64,000 bases of DNA, taken from the NCBI RefSeq assembly GCF_025165795.1, contig NZ_JAJAGO010000006.1:124001-188000 (forward strand), read 5' to 3'. Source of the stretch: Streptomyces gossypii. Its GTDB lineage: Bacteria; Actinomycetota; Actinomycetes; Streptomycetales; Streptomycetaceae. The translations under genes were made by a program, and so were the position numbers. Positions 54,667 through 63,316 of this stretch are shown piece by piece. A model generated the notes under the pieces. The model saw only the letters and a program-made list of their open reading frames with translations. It had not been told where the DNA came from and ran no database searches. Each line of letters starts with the position of its first letter. Position 1 is the first letter of the stretch.

Positions 54667-55499
54667 GGTGCGTAGTCCTCCATCACTCTGCGGATCATGG
54701 CCAGCGACTCGTCCGGGTGCATCGCCACAGCCCGGAGCCAATCGTACGTTGCTGTCGCGTCAGCCACGGCGGTCACCGAGTCGATCAACTGTCCGGCGAT
54801 TAGCGTATCCGCGTAGGCGACGCTCGGGCCTTCGTCGAACGTGAGGACCGTGAAGCTTTCAGCTGAGGGAGGCGCACCCATCCCGAATGGCAGCACCTGA
54901 AGGGTGATGTGCGGAGACTCCGACTGGGCCAGCAGATGGCCCAGTTGTTGGCACATCACGGCGTTGCCACCCACGGCAGTTCGCAGGCAGGTCTCGTTGA
55001 GCACACACCACAACAGCGGGGGTGTGTCACCCTCCAGCACCTCCCGCCGCTTGAGCCGCCGCCCCACCTTCGCGTCGATCTCCTCTGCGCTGGCCCGTGG
55101 ATGTGTCGCCCGGAAGACCGCGCGGGCGTAGTCCTCCGTCTGCAACAGGCCCATGACCAGGCTCGCGGAGTAGTCGAGGATCCCCGTCGCACTCCGCTCC
55201 ATCTGCAAGTACGGCACGAACCAGTCCGGGTAGCCCCACTGGCTCGCCCGCCTCCGCAGGCGCGCGAAGACGCCCGGCGTGCCGAACACGCGGTCGCAGG
55301 CCGTGGCGAACTCCGGGCTCGCGAGCCGTTCGCCCGCCTCGACCTTCGCGACGTACTGCTGTCCGTAGTTGGCCTTGTCGCCCAACTCCCGCTGGGAGAG
55401 CTCCACATGCAGGCGCCACGCCCGTACCTCACAGCCGAAGAACGCCGCACCACTCGCGGGCTCCGGGCCTTCCGCCGCCTCACTCGCCCCGCTCACCAT
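54663..55499 (-). CDS. XRE-type regulator with DUF5753 (WhiJ-like)
   Basis: 278 aa. HTH at about 25-75 (EVRAWRLHVELSQRELGDKA, YVAKVEAGERLASPEFATAC). The C-terminal DUF5753 region begins after FARLRRRASQWGYPDWFVPY and contains YSASLVMGLLQTEDYARAVF and LVLPFG-like segments (ITLQVLPFGMGAPPS). With the adjoining DUF397 gene it forms a typical regulator/partner pair. ATG at 55499 has GGAGGGGAG 5 bases upstream. Divergent from two small genes with a dyad between them. Confidence 0.88.
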   Translation of the reverse strand: MVSGASEAAEGPEPASGAAFFGCEVRAWRLHVELSQRELGDKANYGQQYVAKVEAGERLASPEFATACDRVFGTPGVFARLRRRASQWGYPDWFVPYLQMERSATGILDYSASLVMGLLQTEDYARAVFRATHPRASAEEIDAKVGRRLKRREVLEGDTPPLLWCVLNETCLRTAVGGNAVMCQQLGHLLAQSESPHITLQVLPFGMGAPPSAESFTVLTFDEGPSVAYADTLIAGQLIDSVTAVADATATYDWLRAVAMHPDESLAMIRRVMEDYAP

Positions 55500-55554
55500 G
55501 CAGGCTCCCCTCCACCCCAGGCCAGTTGACGTGCGCTGATCCCTGTTCATCGTA

Positions 55555-55577
55555 GCTCCGGAGGGCAACCCTCGGAG
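55555..55577. promoter_or_regulatory. Dyad between the DUF5753 regulator and the small genes
   Basis: GAGGG-CAA-CCCTC at 55561-55573 extends outward through CTCCG on the left and GGAG on the right with one bulged base. It is centred in the 132-bp divergent gap, so it may be the regulator's own binding site. Confidence 0.42.
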
Positions 55578-55631
55578 TACAGATAGTGAGGACGGCGCCA
55601 GTCGAGGCGCCCCGAACCGAAGGCCCTCCCC

Positions 55632-55811
55632 ATGGTGACCCACTCCCCGCCGCCTTCCGGCTCCCCACCGGACCACTCGCACGACCGGCTGCCCACGCTC
55701 AACGAGCTGTGGCTGCGCTTGGACGCGCTGAGTGTCGAGATCCACGCCCACCTGGCACGCACCGCAACCGCCACTCCCCCACGGCCACATGACCCGCAGG
55801 AGCGCCGATGA
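55632..55811 (+). CDS. Small hypothetical protein, coupled to the next gene
   Basis: 59 aa, beginning MVTHSPPPSGSPPD and continuing HSHDRLPTLNELWLRLDALS. The middle is one amphipathic helix and both ends are Pro-rich. The stop overlaps the next start as ATGA, supporting real translation. It is divergent from the DUF5753 regulator; such small proteins commonly adjoin DUF397/DUF5753 pairs. Function unknown. Confidence 0.6.
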   Translation: MVTHSPPPSGSPPDHSHDRLPTLNELWLRLDALSVEIHAHLARTATATPPRPHDPQERR

Positions 55812-56035
55812 GCAGCGAACCGACACCGCCCCGGCGAGCACAGCTCGCCTACGATCCCGCACGCGACGCGGAGGGCGTCGTGCACGCCGTCTTCCGCCGG
55901 GAGGAACTCCTCTTCGATCCCAAGGTGTCCGGCAACCGTGTCGCCTTCCTCCGGGCGGAACGCGGCGGCCCGGAGTGGACGGCGGACGCGGATGCGCTCT
56001 GGCCCGTCCCGCCCCCGGAAGAGGGTCAAGCCTGA
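55808..56035 (+). CDS. Small hypothetical protein
   Basis: 75 aa, acidic, with no signal or membrane segment: RRAQLAYDPARDAEGVVHAV, FRREELLFDPKVSGNRVAFL, then an acidic Pro-rich end. It overlaps the preceding small gene by ATGA and is presumably made with it. It has no motif that I recognise. Confidence 0.62.
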   Translation: MSSEPTPPRRAQLAYDPARDAEGVVHAVFRREELLFDPKVSGNRVAFLRAERGGPEWTADADALWPVPPPEEGQA

Positions 56036-56123
56036 GCATTACGGAGAGCGACTTATTTTCGTCGGATCGTGACCTTCGAGGTACTGTGCCCGCACACGGG
56101 TTGCCTCGGACCGACAACGAGGC

Positions 56124-56159
56124 GGCCCCAAGGCGGTGTTAGCGCACCGCCGAGGGGCC
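56124..56159 (+). promoter_or_regulatory. Two-tier leader hairpin before the HTH gene
   Basis: Outer GGCCCC/GGGGCC and inner GGCGGTG/CACCGCC stems, separated by a 2x2 internal loop (AA/GA), with the 6-base loop TTAGCG. It ends 35 bases before the start at 56195. It could be an attenuator or a mRNA stability element. Confidence 0.65.
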
Positions 56160-56194
56160 TTCACCCGCGAGGACTTACAAGAGGAGTCCCACGG

Positions 56195-57118
56195 ATGCTT
56201 CGCCATGTTATCGCCCCTGCGCGCTTCTTCTCCCAAGTGCCGAACGAGATCATCAGGCACCCCCGCCTCTCCTCCGACGCCGTCCGGCTGCTCACCTGGC
56301 AGCTCTCGTTGCGCGAGGACCGGCTGGAGAAGCTGTCCGACACGGCGGCCCGCGCCGGGATCAGGAAGACCGGATTCCAGCGGGCCAAGCGGCAGTTGCT
56401 CGACGAGGGCTATCTGCACGAGTGGACCGAGCAGAACGCACGCGGCAACTGGGTCACCACCCAGCTCGTATCCAGCGTGCCCCTGACACCGGCGGGAGCA
56501 CGGCGGGCCCGGAACGGCGGCGGCACCGCCTCACCCGCCGACGCCACCGCCCCGGAGCCGCAACAGCCGCCGAGTGCTGTGAAACCGGCCGCCGGTGAGC
56601 CGACCCGCCGGGCCGTCGGCCGTCAACCAAAGAAGAACACCGCACAGCACACCACCGACCACCCGGAAGCAGTCCGCTTCCTGCTGGGGCTGGCCCGCAC
56701 GGACCCCCGGCTGGCCATGCCCGCCGCCACCGCCCACCGCTGGGCGCCGCTCGCCGCCCCGTGGCTGGCGGACGGCCGGCCTCCGGAAGGCGCGCGGAAC
56801 GCGCTCACGCGCGGCCTCGGCGACGCCCGCTCCCCCTTGGGCGCCCTGCGCTGGCGCCTGGAACACGCCCTCCCCGCTCCCCCGGGCGGCCCACTGCCCC
56901 AGCCCAGGATTGCCCGGATGCGCGAGTGCCCCGGCGGGCAGGCACACGGCCACCCCCGCCTCTTCACCCCAGCGCGGGACGACACCGCCACGGACCGGTG
57001 CCCCGACTGCCGCCGCACCTCCAGGGGCCACCGCGACGCGCCCGCTCCCAGCTCCGGCCTCCTCGCCTTCCGGGCAGCACGCACCAGCGCGACCCGCACC
57101 ACCTCCGGCGCAGCCTGA
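56195..57118 (+). CDS. Helix-turn-helix domain protein with a disordered tail
   Basis: 307 aa. Residues 10-100 are a winged-helix (replication-initiator-like) domain: FFSQVPNEIIRHPRLSSDAV, LREDRLEKLSDTAARAGIRK, RAKRQLLDEGYLHEW. The middle (110-160) is a Pro/Ala/Gly linker. The C-terminal part holds FLLGLARTDPRLAMPA and GALRWRLEHALP, then CPGGQAHGH and CPDCRRTSRGH, which recall a zinc-binding pair. ATG at 56195 follows AAGAGGAG. Similar chromosomal and plasmid genes are called helix-turn-helix proteins; no partner is near. Confidence 0.75.
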   Translation: MLRHVIAPARFFSQVPNEIIRHPRLSSDAVRLLTWQLSLREDRLEKLSDTAARAGIRKTGFQRAKRQLLDEGYLHEWTEQNARGNWVTTQLVSSVPLTPAGARRARNGGGTASPADATAPEPQQPPSAVKPAAGEPTRRAVGRQPKKNTAQHTTDHPEAVRFLLGLARTDPRLAMPAATAHRWAPLAAPWLADGRPPEGARNALTRGLGDARSPLGALRWRLEHALPAPPGGPLPQPRIARMRECPGGQAHGHPRLFTPARDDTATDRCPDCRRTSRGHRDAPAPSSGLLAFRAARTSATRTTSGAA

Positions 57119-57402
57119 CTCCACCCCGGCTGACCCGACCCGCCGGTCAGGCTGCGGTGGTGGTCGATGTTCCCCCTGCCCATGTGGCGGATCGTGTCGC
57201 CAATACTCCGGACTGTAGTGCGAATCGCGGGCGTTGTTACTATTGTGACTCCTGGAGGCACGGAGAGTAGCGGCGCTGTTTGGGGGCAAGCAGCCGACAC
57301 GGCAGGCCAGCGCGCTGGGGAGCAGAAGCCGACCTCGCGCGAAAACCCTCCCTGGCCCACTCCTCACCGGACAACCGGGCATGAGGGAAGAGGAGCCCAG
57401 CG

Positions 57403-57468
57403 ATGACGACAGATCCTGACAGCACTTCAGCGTTACCGACAGATGCTGGGGAGGTCCCGCGCCGATGA
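57403..57468 (+). CDS. 21-codon leader ORF with a TTA (bldA) codon
   Basis: Encodes MTTDPDSTSALPTDAGEVPR plus a final Arg. An excellent ribosome site (AAGAGGAG) lies 6 bases upstream. Codon 11, at 57433-57435, is TTA, read only by the bldA tRNA in Streptomyces. Its stop overlaps the start of the next gene as ATGA, and that gene's GGGGAGG ribosome site lies inside it. Ribosome stalling at TTA would thus limit translation of the operon. The peptide itself need not have a function. Confidence 0.6.
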   Translation: MTTDPDSTSALPTDAGEVPRR

Positions 57469-59126
57469 GCAAGTCTCATGACGAGGGTGGGCGGTTCCTC
57501 GACAGTCTGAATCCGGAGCGGATCGCTTCGACGATGTTCGTGGCGACGGATTTCGAGTCCAAGTCGCATCCGGATATGGAGCGGATGATCGAGGCCGCTG
57601 ATCCCGGACAGACGGAGGCGCTCGGGGAAAAACTTGTCCGGGCGGCGACGACGATCGACAGGATCGGTCAGGACATCAAGGACTCCCGCGTCGACTGGGA
57701 GGGCGAGGGCGCCGACTCCTTCCAGTCCTGGAGCAGCCGGATGTCGAGCGCGACGCTGCGTCTGGGTGCGATGAGCAAGGGCGCGGGCGAGGCGATGAAG
57801 AACGCCGCGCAGACACTGCGCGAGGTCAAGCGGGACATGCCGAAGCATTCCTCGTCTGCGAAGGCGACGCTGGGCACTTACGAGATGCTGCATCCTGGCG
57901 GCCTCGACCGGCTGGACTTATCCCCACCGGGCAAGCCCGACGGCAAGGATCAGGCGGGGCCGACCCGTACGGAGGCGGTGAAGGCTCAGGCGAAGCTGAC
58001 GGAGGACCACGGTGAGGCGGTCCGCCAGATGCGCAAGCTGGCCACCTCCTACACGCTGACGGCCTCTGCTATCCACCAGCCGGAGAAGGCGACGTTCCCC
58101 CCGATGCCGGGCGAACTCATGCCGCCCAAGAGGCCGCAGGAGATCACACGGGATCAGCAGCCTGACTCATCAAGCCCTGTGGGTGCCCAGCAGCCAGTGT
58201 CGGGCGGATCTTCCCTTCCGTCCGTGCCTGCGGCGGATGGTGGGTTTGGTGCGCGGGCTGCTGCGGTGTCTGACCCACTGGTGAGGACGGACCTTTCGGG
58301 CGGTGTTGCTTCGCCGGGGGCGCCAACGGGCCCCCTCGGCGGACCGCTTGGTTCACCGCCCGGCTCTGCAGCACCGCAGAGCGGCGTCTCCATGGTTCCT
58401 GACGCGGTGCTTGCGCAGAGCCCCGCACAACCTCAGCCGTCGATGAGGGGGCCTGGTGTGCCTCCGCCCGGTGTGCCAGGGCCCGATGGGCCTCTCTTCG
58501 GTCCGGTGCCGATCACCCCGTCTCCGGGTGTGGGCCGCCCTCAGGCGCCGCCGTCTGGCGGTCCTGTGGGGCGGCGGCCTGCCGTGCCGCCGGGGGTGCG
58601 TGTGCCCGTCGACCATGGGAACGGGATCTATGGAGGCCGTCCCTCACCTCAGGTGGGGGCTCCGGCTCGTGGGCTTCCGCGGAGCCCGGTGATCGGCACT
58701 GAACCCGCTCCGGGTCAGGGTCAGCAGCAGGGGAGGTCGCCGATGGGGTATCGGCCGGGTGGCGGGATGGGTGGCATGGGGCCCGGCGGAAACCAGCCCG
58801 GCACCCCAACCGGTCGTCCCATGGGGTCTCCGATGGCTCCGCGCCCCGGTGGCCCTGTCGATGGTGCGCGGTCGCCTCACGGGGGAGCACCGGCTGGTCG
58901 TCCCTTCACGCCCGGTGGTACTGGGCTGCCACGGAGTGGGGCTCCGCAGGGCAACAACGTCTCCGGCCGTGGGCCGTATGCCGGGCGGGGTCCTGGGGGC
59001 AGTTCTGGTCCCTCGCGCACGGCGGACAGGCGTGGTCAGCGGGACTCCCGGCCTGACTATCTGGTCGAGGACGAGGAGACGTGGCCGCGCACCAACCAGC
59101 GCACAGTGCCACCCGTCGTGGAATGA
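57465..59126 (+). CDS. WXG-type type VII secretion protein with a Pro/Gly-rich tail
   Basis: 553 aa. Residues 1-200 are helical, with LVRAATTIDRIGQDIKDSRV and the WxG motif in DWEGEGADSFQSWSSRM. These match the long WXG-like or PPE-like proteins encoded beside mycosins in Streptomyces. Residues 230-553 are very rich in Pro and Gly (many PGG, GAP and GRP units), probably disordered. One TTA codon (57918-57920) is in frame. No signal peptide, as expected for the ESX route. It begins the operon, coupled to the leader ORF. Confidence 0.8.
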   Translation: MSKSHDEGGRFLDSLNPERIASTMFVATDFESKSHPDMERMIEAADPGQTEALGEKLVRAATTIDRIGQDIKDSRVDWEGEGADSFQSWSSRMSSATLRLGAMSKGAGEAMKNAAQTLREVKRDMPKHSSSAKATLGTYEMLHPGGLDRLDLSPPGKPDGKDQAGPTRTEAVKAQAKLTEDHGEAVRQMRKLATSYTLTASAIHQPEKATFPPMPGELMPPKRPQEITRDQQPDSSSPVGAQQPVSGGSSLPSVPAADGGFGARAAAVSDPLVRTDLSGGVASPGAPTGPLGGPLGSPPGSAAPQSGVSMVPDAVLAQSPAQPQPSMRGPGVPPPGVPGPDGPLFGPVPITPSPGVGRPQAPPSGGPVGRRPAVPPGVRVPVDHGNGIYGGRPSPQVGAPARGLPRSPVIGTEPAPGQGQQQGRSPMGYRPGGGMGGMGPGGNQPGTPTGRPMGSPMAPRPGGPVDGARSPHGGAPAGRPFTPGGTGLPRSGAPQGNNVSGRGPYAGRGPGGSSGPSRTADRRGQRDSRPDYLVEDEETWPRTNQRTVPPVVE

Positions 59127-59154
59127 AATCTGAACTGCGAGCTTGAGGAAACTG

Positions 59155-60534
59155 ATGCGACGCAAGGTGGTTGGCCGGACGCCCTTCAGCAAGCTTGTAC
59201 TCGGGGCGTTGAGTGTGGCGCTCGTGGGTGTGGCGGCGGTGCCCGCGCAGGCGGAGGATGCCCGGTCCCGGCAGTGGCATCTGGATGCGATGCAGGCCGA
59301 GAAGATGTGGAAGGTCAGCAAAGGCGAAGGGGTCACCGTCGCTGTCATCGACTCCGGTGTGGACAGCTCGGTGACAGACCTGCAAGGACAGGTACTCAAG
59401 GGGAAAGACATCAGTGGTCGCCCGGGTGACGCACACGACGACTACAGCAACCACGGCACGGGGATGGCGGCGCTCATCGCGGCCACGGGCAATGCAGGAG
59501 CCGAGCGCGGCACATACGGTCTCGCCCCGGCATCCAAGATCCTCCCATTGCGAGTGGCAGACAGCTACCGCAGCAAGAATCAAGCGGAAGCCGAGTCGGT
59601 CTTTGGTAAGCAAGTGGGTTCCGCAATCCGGTATGCGGCCGATTCAAAAGCCAAGATCATCAATATTTCACTCGCATCACTCGGAGAGACACGGGAACTC
59701 AAGGCGGCGGTCGAGTACGCACTGTCGAAGGGAAAGCTCATCTTCGCCGGCGTGGGAAATGAAGGGAACGCAGGCAACCACGTCATGTACCCGGCTGCGA
59801 CCCCCGGAGTCGTGGGGGTGGCCGAAGTAGATGAGAAAGCCAACGGAACCGACGAGTCCCAACATGGCCCGCAAGTAGATCTAGCAGCGCCTGGCGACGA
59901 CATGGTGTCTGCCTGCAGCGGTGGTGTCGAAGTGTGCACGAGCAGTGGCACGAGCAACGCCACCGCTATCGCTTCCGCTTCCGCCGCCCTCATCTGGGCC
60001 GAACATCCGGACTGGACAGCGAACCAGGTCATTCGCGTCCTGGTGAACACCGCCGGTGGTCCGAAGAGCGGCAAGGAGCGTACCGATTACGTCGGTTACG
60101 GAGCGGTCCGCCCCCGCATCGCCCTCAAAGACCCCGGCGACCCGGGCGACCCCGACACCAACCCCCTCCCCGGCCCCTACTCCGAGAAAAACGCGTCCCC
60201 CTCCCCCTCCAAGAACGCCGGAGACAAGGACCAGCAGGACAGCAAGGGAGAGGATCAGGAGAAGGCCGCCCCCGCCTCCGCCAGCGACGACGGCACCTCC
60301 ACCACCACCTGGGCCCTCTACGGCCTCGCCGCCGCCGGCGTCCTCGCCGCAGCCATCGCCATCCCCCTCACCCGCTCCCGCCGCCGCACCGCAGCAGCCC
60401 AGGCGACAACAGCCCCTCCGGGCCCGTACCTCAGCCAGCCATCCGCCCCGCCATGGCCCAACACCCCACTCCCACCCGCACCTTGGGACCTTCCCCAGCC
60501 ACCCCCCAACCCCGGAGACCACCCCAACCACTGA
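59155..60534 (+). CDS. mycP: Type VII secretion-associated serine protease mycosin
   Basis: 459 aa subtilase. Signal peptide at about 1-33 (ALSVALVGVAAVPAQA). Catalytic triad D66 (VAVIDSGVD), H100 (SNHGTGMA) and S267 (SGTSNATAIAS), with oxyanion N202 (GNEGN). C254 and C261 may form a disulfide. A Pro/Lys/Asp-rich linker leads to a single membrane helix near 390-410 and a short basic tail. Mycosins are anchored outside the membrane and stabilise ESX secretion machines. The ATG at 59155 follows GAGGAAA. The core ecc genes are not in the window. Confidence 0.92.
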   Translation: MRRKVVGRTPFSKLVLGALSVALVGVAAVPAQAEDARSRQWHLDAMQAEKMWKVSKGEGVTVAVIDSGVDSSVTDLQGQVLKGKDISGRPGDAHDDYSNHGTGMAALIAATGNAGAERGTYGLAPASKILPLRVADSYRSKNQAEAESVFGKQVGSAIRYAADSKAKIINISLASLGETRELKAAVEYALSKGKLIFAGVGNEGNAGNHVMYPAATPGVVGVAEVDEKANGTDESQHGPQVDLAAPGDDMVSACSGGVEVCTSSGTSNATAIASASAALIWAEHPDWTANQVIRVLVNTAGGPKSGKERTDYVGYGAVRPRIALKDPGDPGDPDTNPLPGPYSEKNASPSPSKNAGDKDQQDSKGEDQEKAAPASASDDGTSTTTWALYGLAAAGVLAAAIAIPLTRSRRRTAAAQATTAPPGPYLSQPSAPPWPNTPLPPAPWDLPQPPPNPGDHPNH

Positions 60535-60560
60535 CGACCGAAGACGGAACGGGGAAACGC

Positions 60561-61043
60561 ATGTCCTTCGAAGACGAGTGGCACCAGCACCAGGCGAACG
60601 CGGCAGCCCGCCAGTCGACCAGCAGGCCAGCGGGACAGATGCCCGGAGACCAGGGCTCTGATCGTGACGGGATGTCCCACCTGGAGTCGGAGAAGGCGAA
60701 AGCCGCCTCCTACATCGAGGAGACTCTCGGGCCTGAGGTGAGCAAGGCAGGGGTCAAGGCGGACACCGCTTCCGCGGCCGTCACGGGCGGCGCGGGGGCA
60801 GGGGCTGGCGCAGGAATCGTCGGTGCAGGCGCACTCAACGGCTGGGAAACCCAGAAAGGTCTTCAGAACTGTCTCACAGACTGGGACCGTCAGCTGAAGA
60901 AACTGTCCAGTGAGCTGACCCGTCAGATGAACTCCTTGCGATCCGTGAATACGATATTCCAGGTCAATGAAACTGACACTGTTTCACGGTTCACCCCGGG
61001 CAAAGGTAGTGGCTACCCGAGTTCAAGCATCGCGGATTTCTGA
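60561..61043 (+). CDS. Small helical type VII secretion partner
   Basis: 160 aa. Reads MSFEDEWHQHQANAAARQST at the start; a helix (ESEKAKAASYIEETLGPEV) is followed by a Gly/Ala-rich stretch with GxxxG spacing (VTGGAGAGAGAGIVGAG) and then LNGWETQKGLQNCL with a G-W pair and a long terminal helix. The size and layout resemble small ESX partner or adaptor proteins rather than an enzyme. It lies between the mycosin and the candidate effector, 27 and 15 bp away, and is probably co-secreted with or needed by that effector. Family not recognised. Confidence 0.65.
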   Translation: MSFEDEWHQHQANAAARQSTSRPAGQMPGDQGSDRDGMSHLESEKAKAASYIEETLGPEVSKAGVKADTASAAVTGGAGAGAGAGIVGAGALNGWETQKGLQNCLTDWDRQLKKLSSELTRQMNSLRSVNTIFQVNETDTVSRFTPGKGSGYPSSSIADF

Positions 61044-61057
61044 GTAGAGGAGATGAG

Positions 61058-63316
61058 ATGGCGCTCACTTATTATGAAGTGATCCATGCGAATCTGAACA
61101 CTCTCACAGAAGCTGCCAAGGCGTGGAAGGCCATGGGTGAGAGGTTTGGTGAGCTTCGTACCAACTACGGAACTCATGTGCGAGGAATCGTTGACAACGG
61201 ATCATGGTTAGGCCTATCAGCTGTGCAGTTCAATGCGGTGTCTCTCGTTACCCAGCACGAGTTCTTGGGTGCGAAGAATCAAGCGACCGCTATCGGCAAC
61301 CTACTCGACGACGCTCACCAGCAACTGACGAAACTGAAGAAGAACGTCGAGAACGCCAGAGATGATGCAATCCGAGCAAAAATGCATGTCGATTCGCATG
61401 GTAGGTGTACTTATGATGAAAGTCTACTTAGCCCTGGCGAGGCTAAGGCACGGCATGCAAGCTGGGAATCCGATGAGCAGGCTTATACGAAGCGAATCAC
61501 AGATGCTGTGCAAGCCGTTTCAGACGCAGATCATGGTGTAAAACTTGCTCTCAAGGGCGCCACGGTAGACAACGATGGCAAGGGAATGTGGGACGGCTTC
61601 AACAGCAAAGCTAAGGGAGATGTCGAGAAATATGAGGGCGCGCGGGCTGCCTACCTGGGCACAACCCTAAACTCCGGTGGCGAGCTCAGCCCGAAACAGT
61701 GGACAGAATTTGAGCGACTCATGCGCGACAACTCCGAAGACAAGACCTACAGTCGCACTCTACTCAACCAGCTCGGCGCCGACGGAACCATCAAACTGAC
61801 CAATAGGCTGAACGACCGGGCGTACTATGACGACACTGACGATAAGAAGCGGTATCTGGGTTTAGAGAAGCAACTGGCAACCACGCTTAAGACTGCGACC
61901 TCAATCGACGGCGACAGTCGATCCGCCGATAGAAAATTCACGAATAAATTCCTTGGGGAACTCAAGGATGCGGGAGTCGAGGAATATGAACTTGCGGTTG
62001 TGGAACACGGCAGCGACGATGTCCAGATGGCACGGGGCTATCAGAGCATAATCACACTCATGCAGCATGGCAGTGGATATGATGAAGAATTCCTTCACGG
62101 CCTGGCTGATGATATTCGCGACGCCGAAGATCCCGACAGGGGTGGCGACTCTGACATCTGGGATCTGGACGGATCCTACTCCGGCAATCAGAATAAGGAC
62201 GGCAGTTTCGACAGGAGCGGAACAGGGTGGTTCGCGAACGACCCGCTCGATGGCGCACTCGGACTCATGAGCAAGGACCCAGGAAGCGCTACCTCCTATT
62301 TCGACCCCACATCTCAGCATGGCAGGGATCGCCTGCATTATCTGCAGACCGAACGCAACTGGGACCTTGTCAACACATCAGAATGGCACGGCAATGTGGC
62401 GGTGAATGGTGAGGATGCACAGGATTTCGACAACCGCACAGGCTTCGGGGCAGCTCTTGAAGCGGCGATGACCGGGAACCCCCCTGGCTCTGAAGCCCCG
62501 GATGATTTTACTCAGCATAGCGAAGCGGAGAGGCGCGTTCTTGAGAGGGTCGTGAATGCATACGCGGAGCTCACGAAGGTCGACCAGGGAGGCATGCCCG
62601 AAAATATCCGTCAAAATATGGGTAATGCGATTGCCTACTATCCCGGAGAGGTCCACGATCTTCTCAGTGGCCGAGGGGATACGTATGACCAGGCCAAATA
62701 TGAGATCAAGAATGCGACCATGAATCAGTTCATACGAGCAGCCGGTGAAGATGGAGGCGCCTTCCGCACCATCCACGACTCACAGATGGGCCACATTGCC
62801 GAGCAGGTCCACAAGCTTGATCGCAATGACTTCACGGTGGCCCCTTCTGGGAGCACGGATAGAGCGCAAGGAGTCATGCAGGACAGTGGCCAGGTAATGG
62901 GGTCCATGGATCAAATCCGAGCCGATGTCCTTGCCGACCGCCGTGACGATCAGACAGGCCAGAATAGCTGGTCTAAAACCTACCAGTATCACACAATTGG
63001 CGCGCCGGTCACTGCCGTGCCAATCGTAGGCGATACGCTCCAGAGACTTGTAGACATAGGTACCGGTCATTACGCCGAAGGCCTGAACGGGAGCGTAGCA
63101 GACAAGAGCAAGGAAGATATCATTAAGGAGTATGCGGAGAACGGCTATCCGAGATTATCCGAGATGATCGAAAAGCAGGCAGAATCGGTTGGAGTTACTG
63201 ACAATGAAATGCATGACTCAGGCACTCGAGGAGCGTTGCTTCTCCAGAGTTCGGGGCAATCTTACGCAAGTGGTCTCGGCGCCGCAGAGGGGTCTACGGG
63301 GGAGCGTTCTCGATGA
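61058..63316 (+). CDS. Candidate type VII effector, 752 aa (DUF6571-like)
   Basis: The N-terminal 120 residues form a WXG100-like helical hairpin with WLG in DNGSWLGLSAVQFN. The middle is a long polar region with no enzyme motif that I know. Around residues 488-628 lies a domain (VVNAYAELTKVDQGGMPENI, NMGNAIAYYPGEVHDLL, then RTIHDSQMGHIAEQV) that recurs in the next gene. No signal peptide. It resembles DUF6571 proteins of Streptomyces ESX loci, by recollection only. Base composition is lower in GC than its neighbours, and three TTA codons are in frame (61208, 61862, 63155). Overlaps the next gene by ATGA. Toxin activity is possible but not shown. Confidence 0.72.
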   Translation: MALTYYEVIHANLNTLTEAAKAWKAMGERFGELRTNYGTHVRGIVDNGSWLGLSAVQFNAVSLVTQHEFLGAKNQATAIGNLLDDAHQQLTKLKKNVENARDDAIRAKMHVDSHGRCTYDESLLSPGEAKARHASWESDEQAYTKRITDAVQAVSDADHGVKLALKGATVDNDGKGMWDGFNSKAKGDVEKYEGARAAYLGTTLNSGGELSPKQWTEFERLMRDNSEDKTYSRTLLNQLGADGTIKLTNRLNDRAYYDDTDDKKRYLGLEKQLATTLKTATSIDGDSRSADRKFTNKFLGELKDAGVEEYELAVVEHGSDDVQMARGYQSIITLMQHGSGYDEEFLHGLADDIRDAEDPDRGGDSDIWDLDGSYSGNQNKDGSFDRSGTGWFANDPLDGALGLMSKDPGSATSYFDPTSQHGRDRLHYLQTERNWDLVNTSEWHGNVAVNGEDAQDFDNRTGFGAALEAAMTGNPPGSEAPDDFTQHSEAERRVLERVVNAYAELTKVDQGGMPENIRQNMGNAIAYYPGEVHDLLSGRGDTYDQAKYEIKNATMNQFIRAAGEDGGAFRTIHDSQMGHIAEQVHKLDRNDFTVAPSGSTDRAQGVMQDSGQVMGSMDQIRADVLADRRDDQTGQNSWSKTYQYHTIGAPVTAVPIVGDTLQRLVDIGTGHYAEGLNGSVADKSKEDIIKEYAENGYPRLSEMIEKQAESVGVTDNEMHDSGTRGALLLQSSGQSYASGLGAAEGSTGERSR

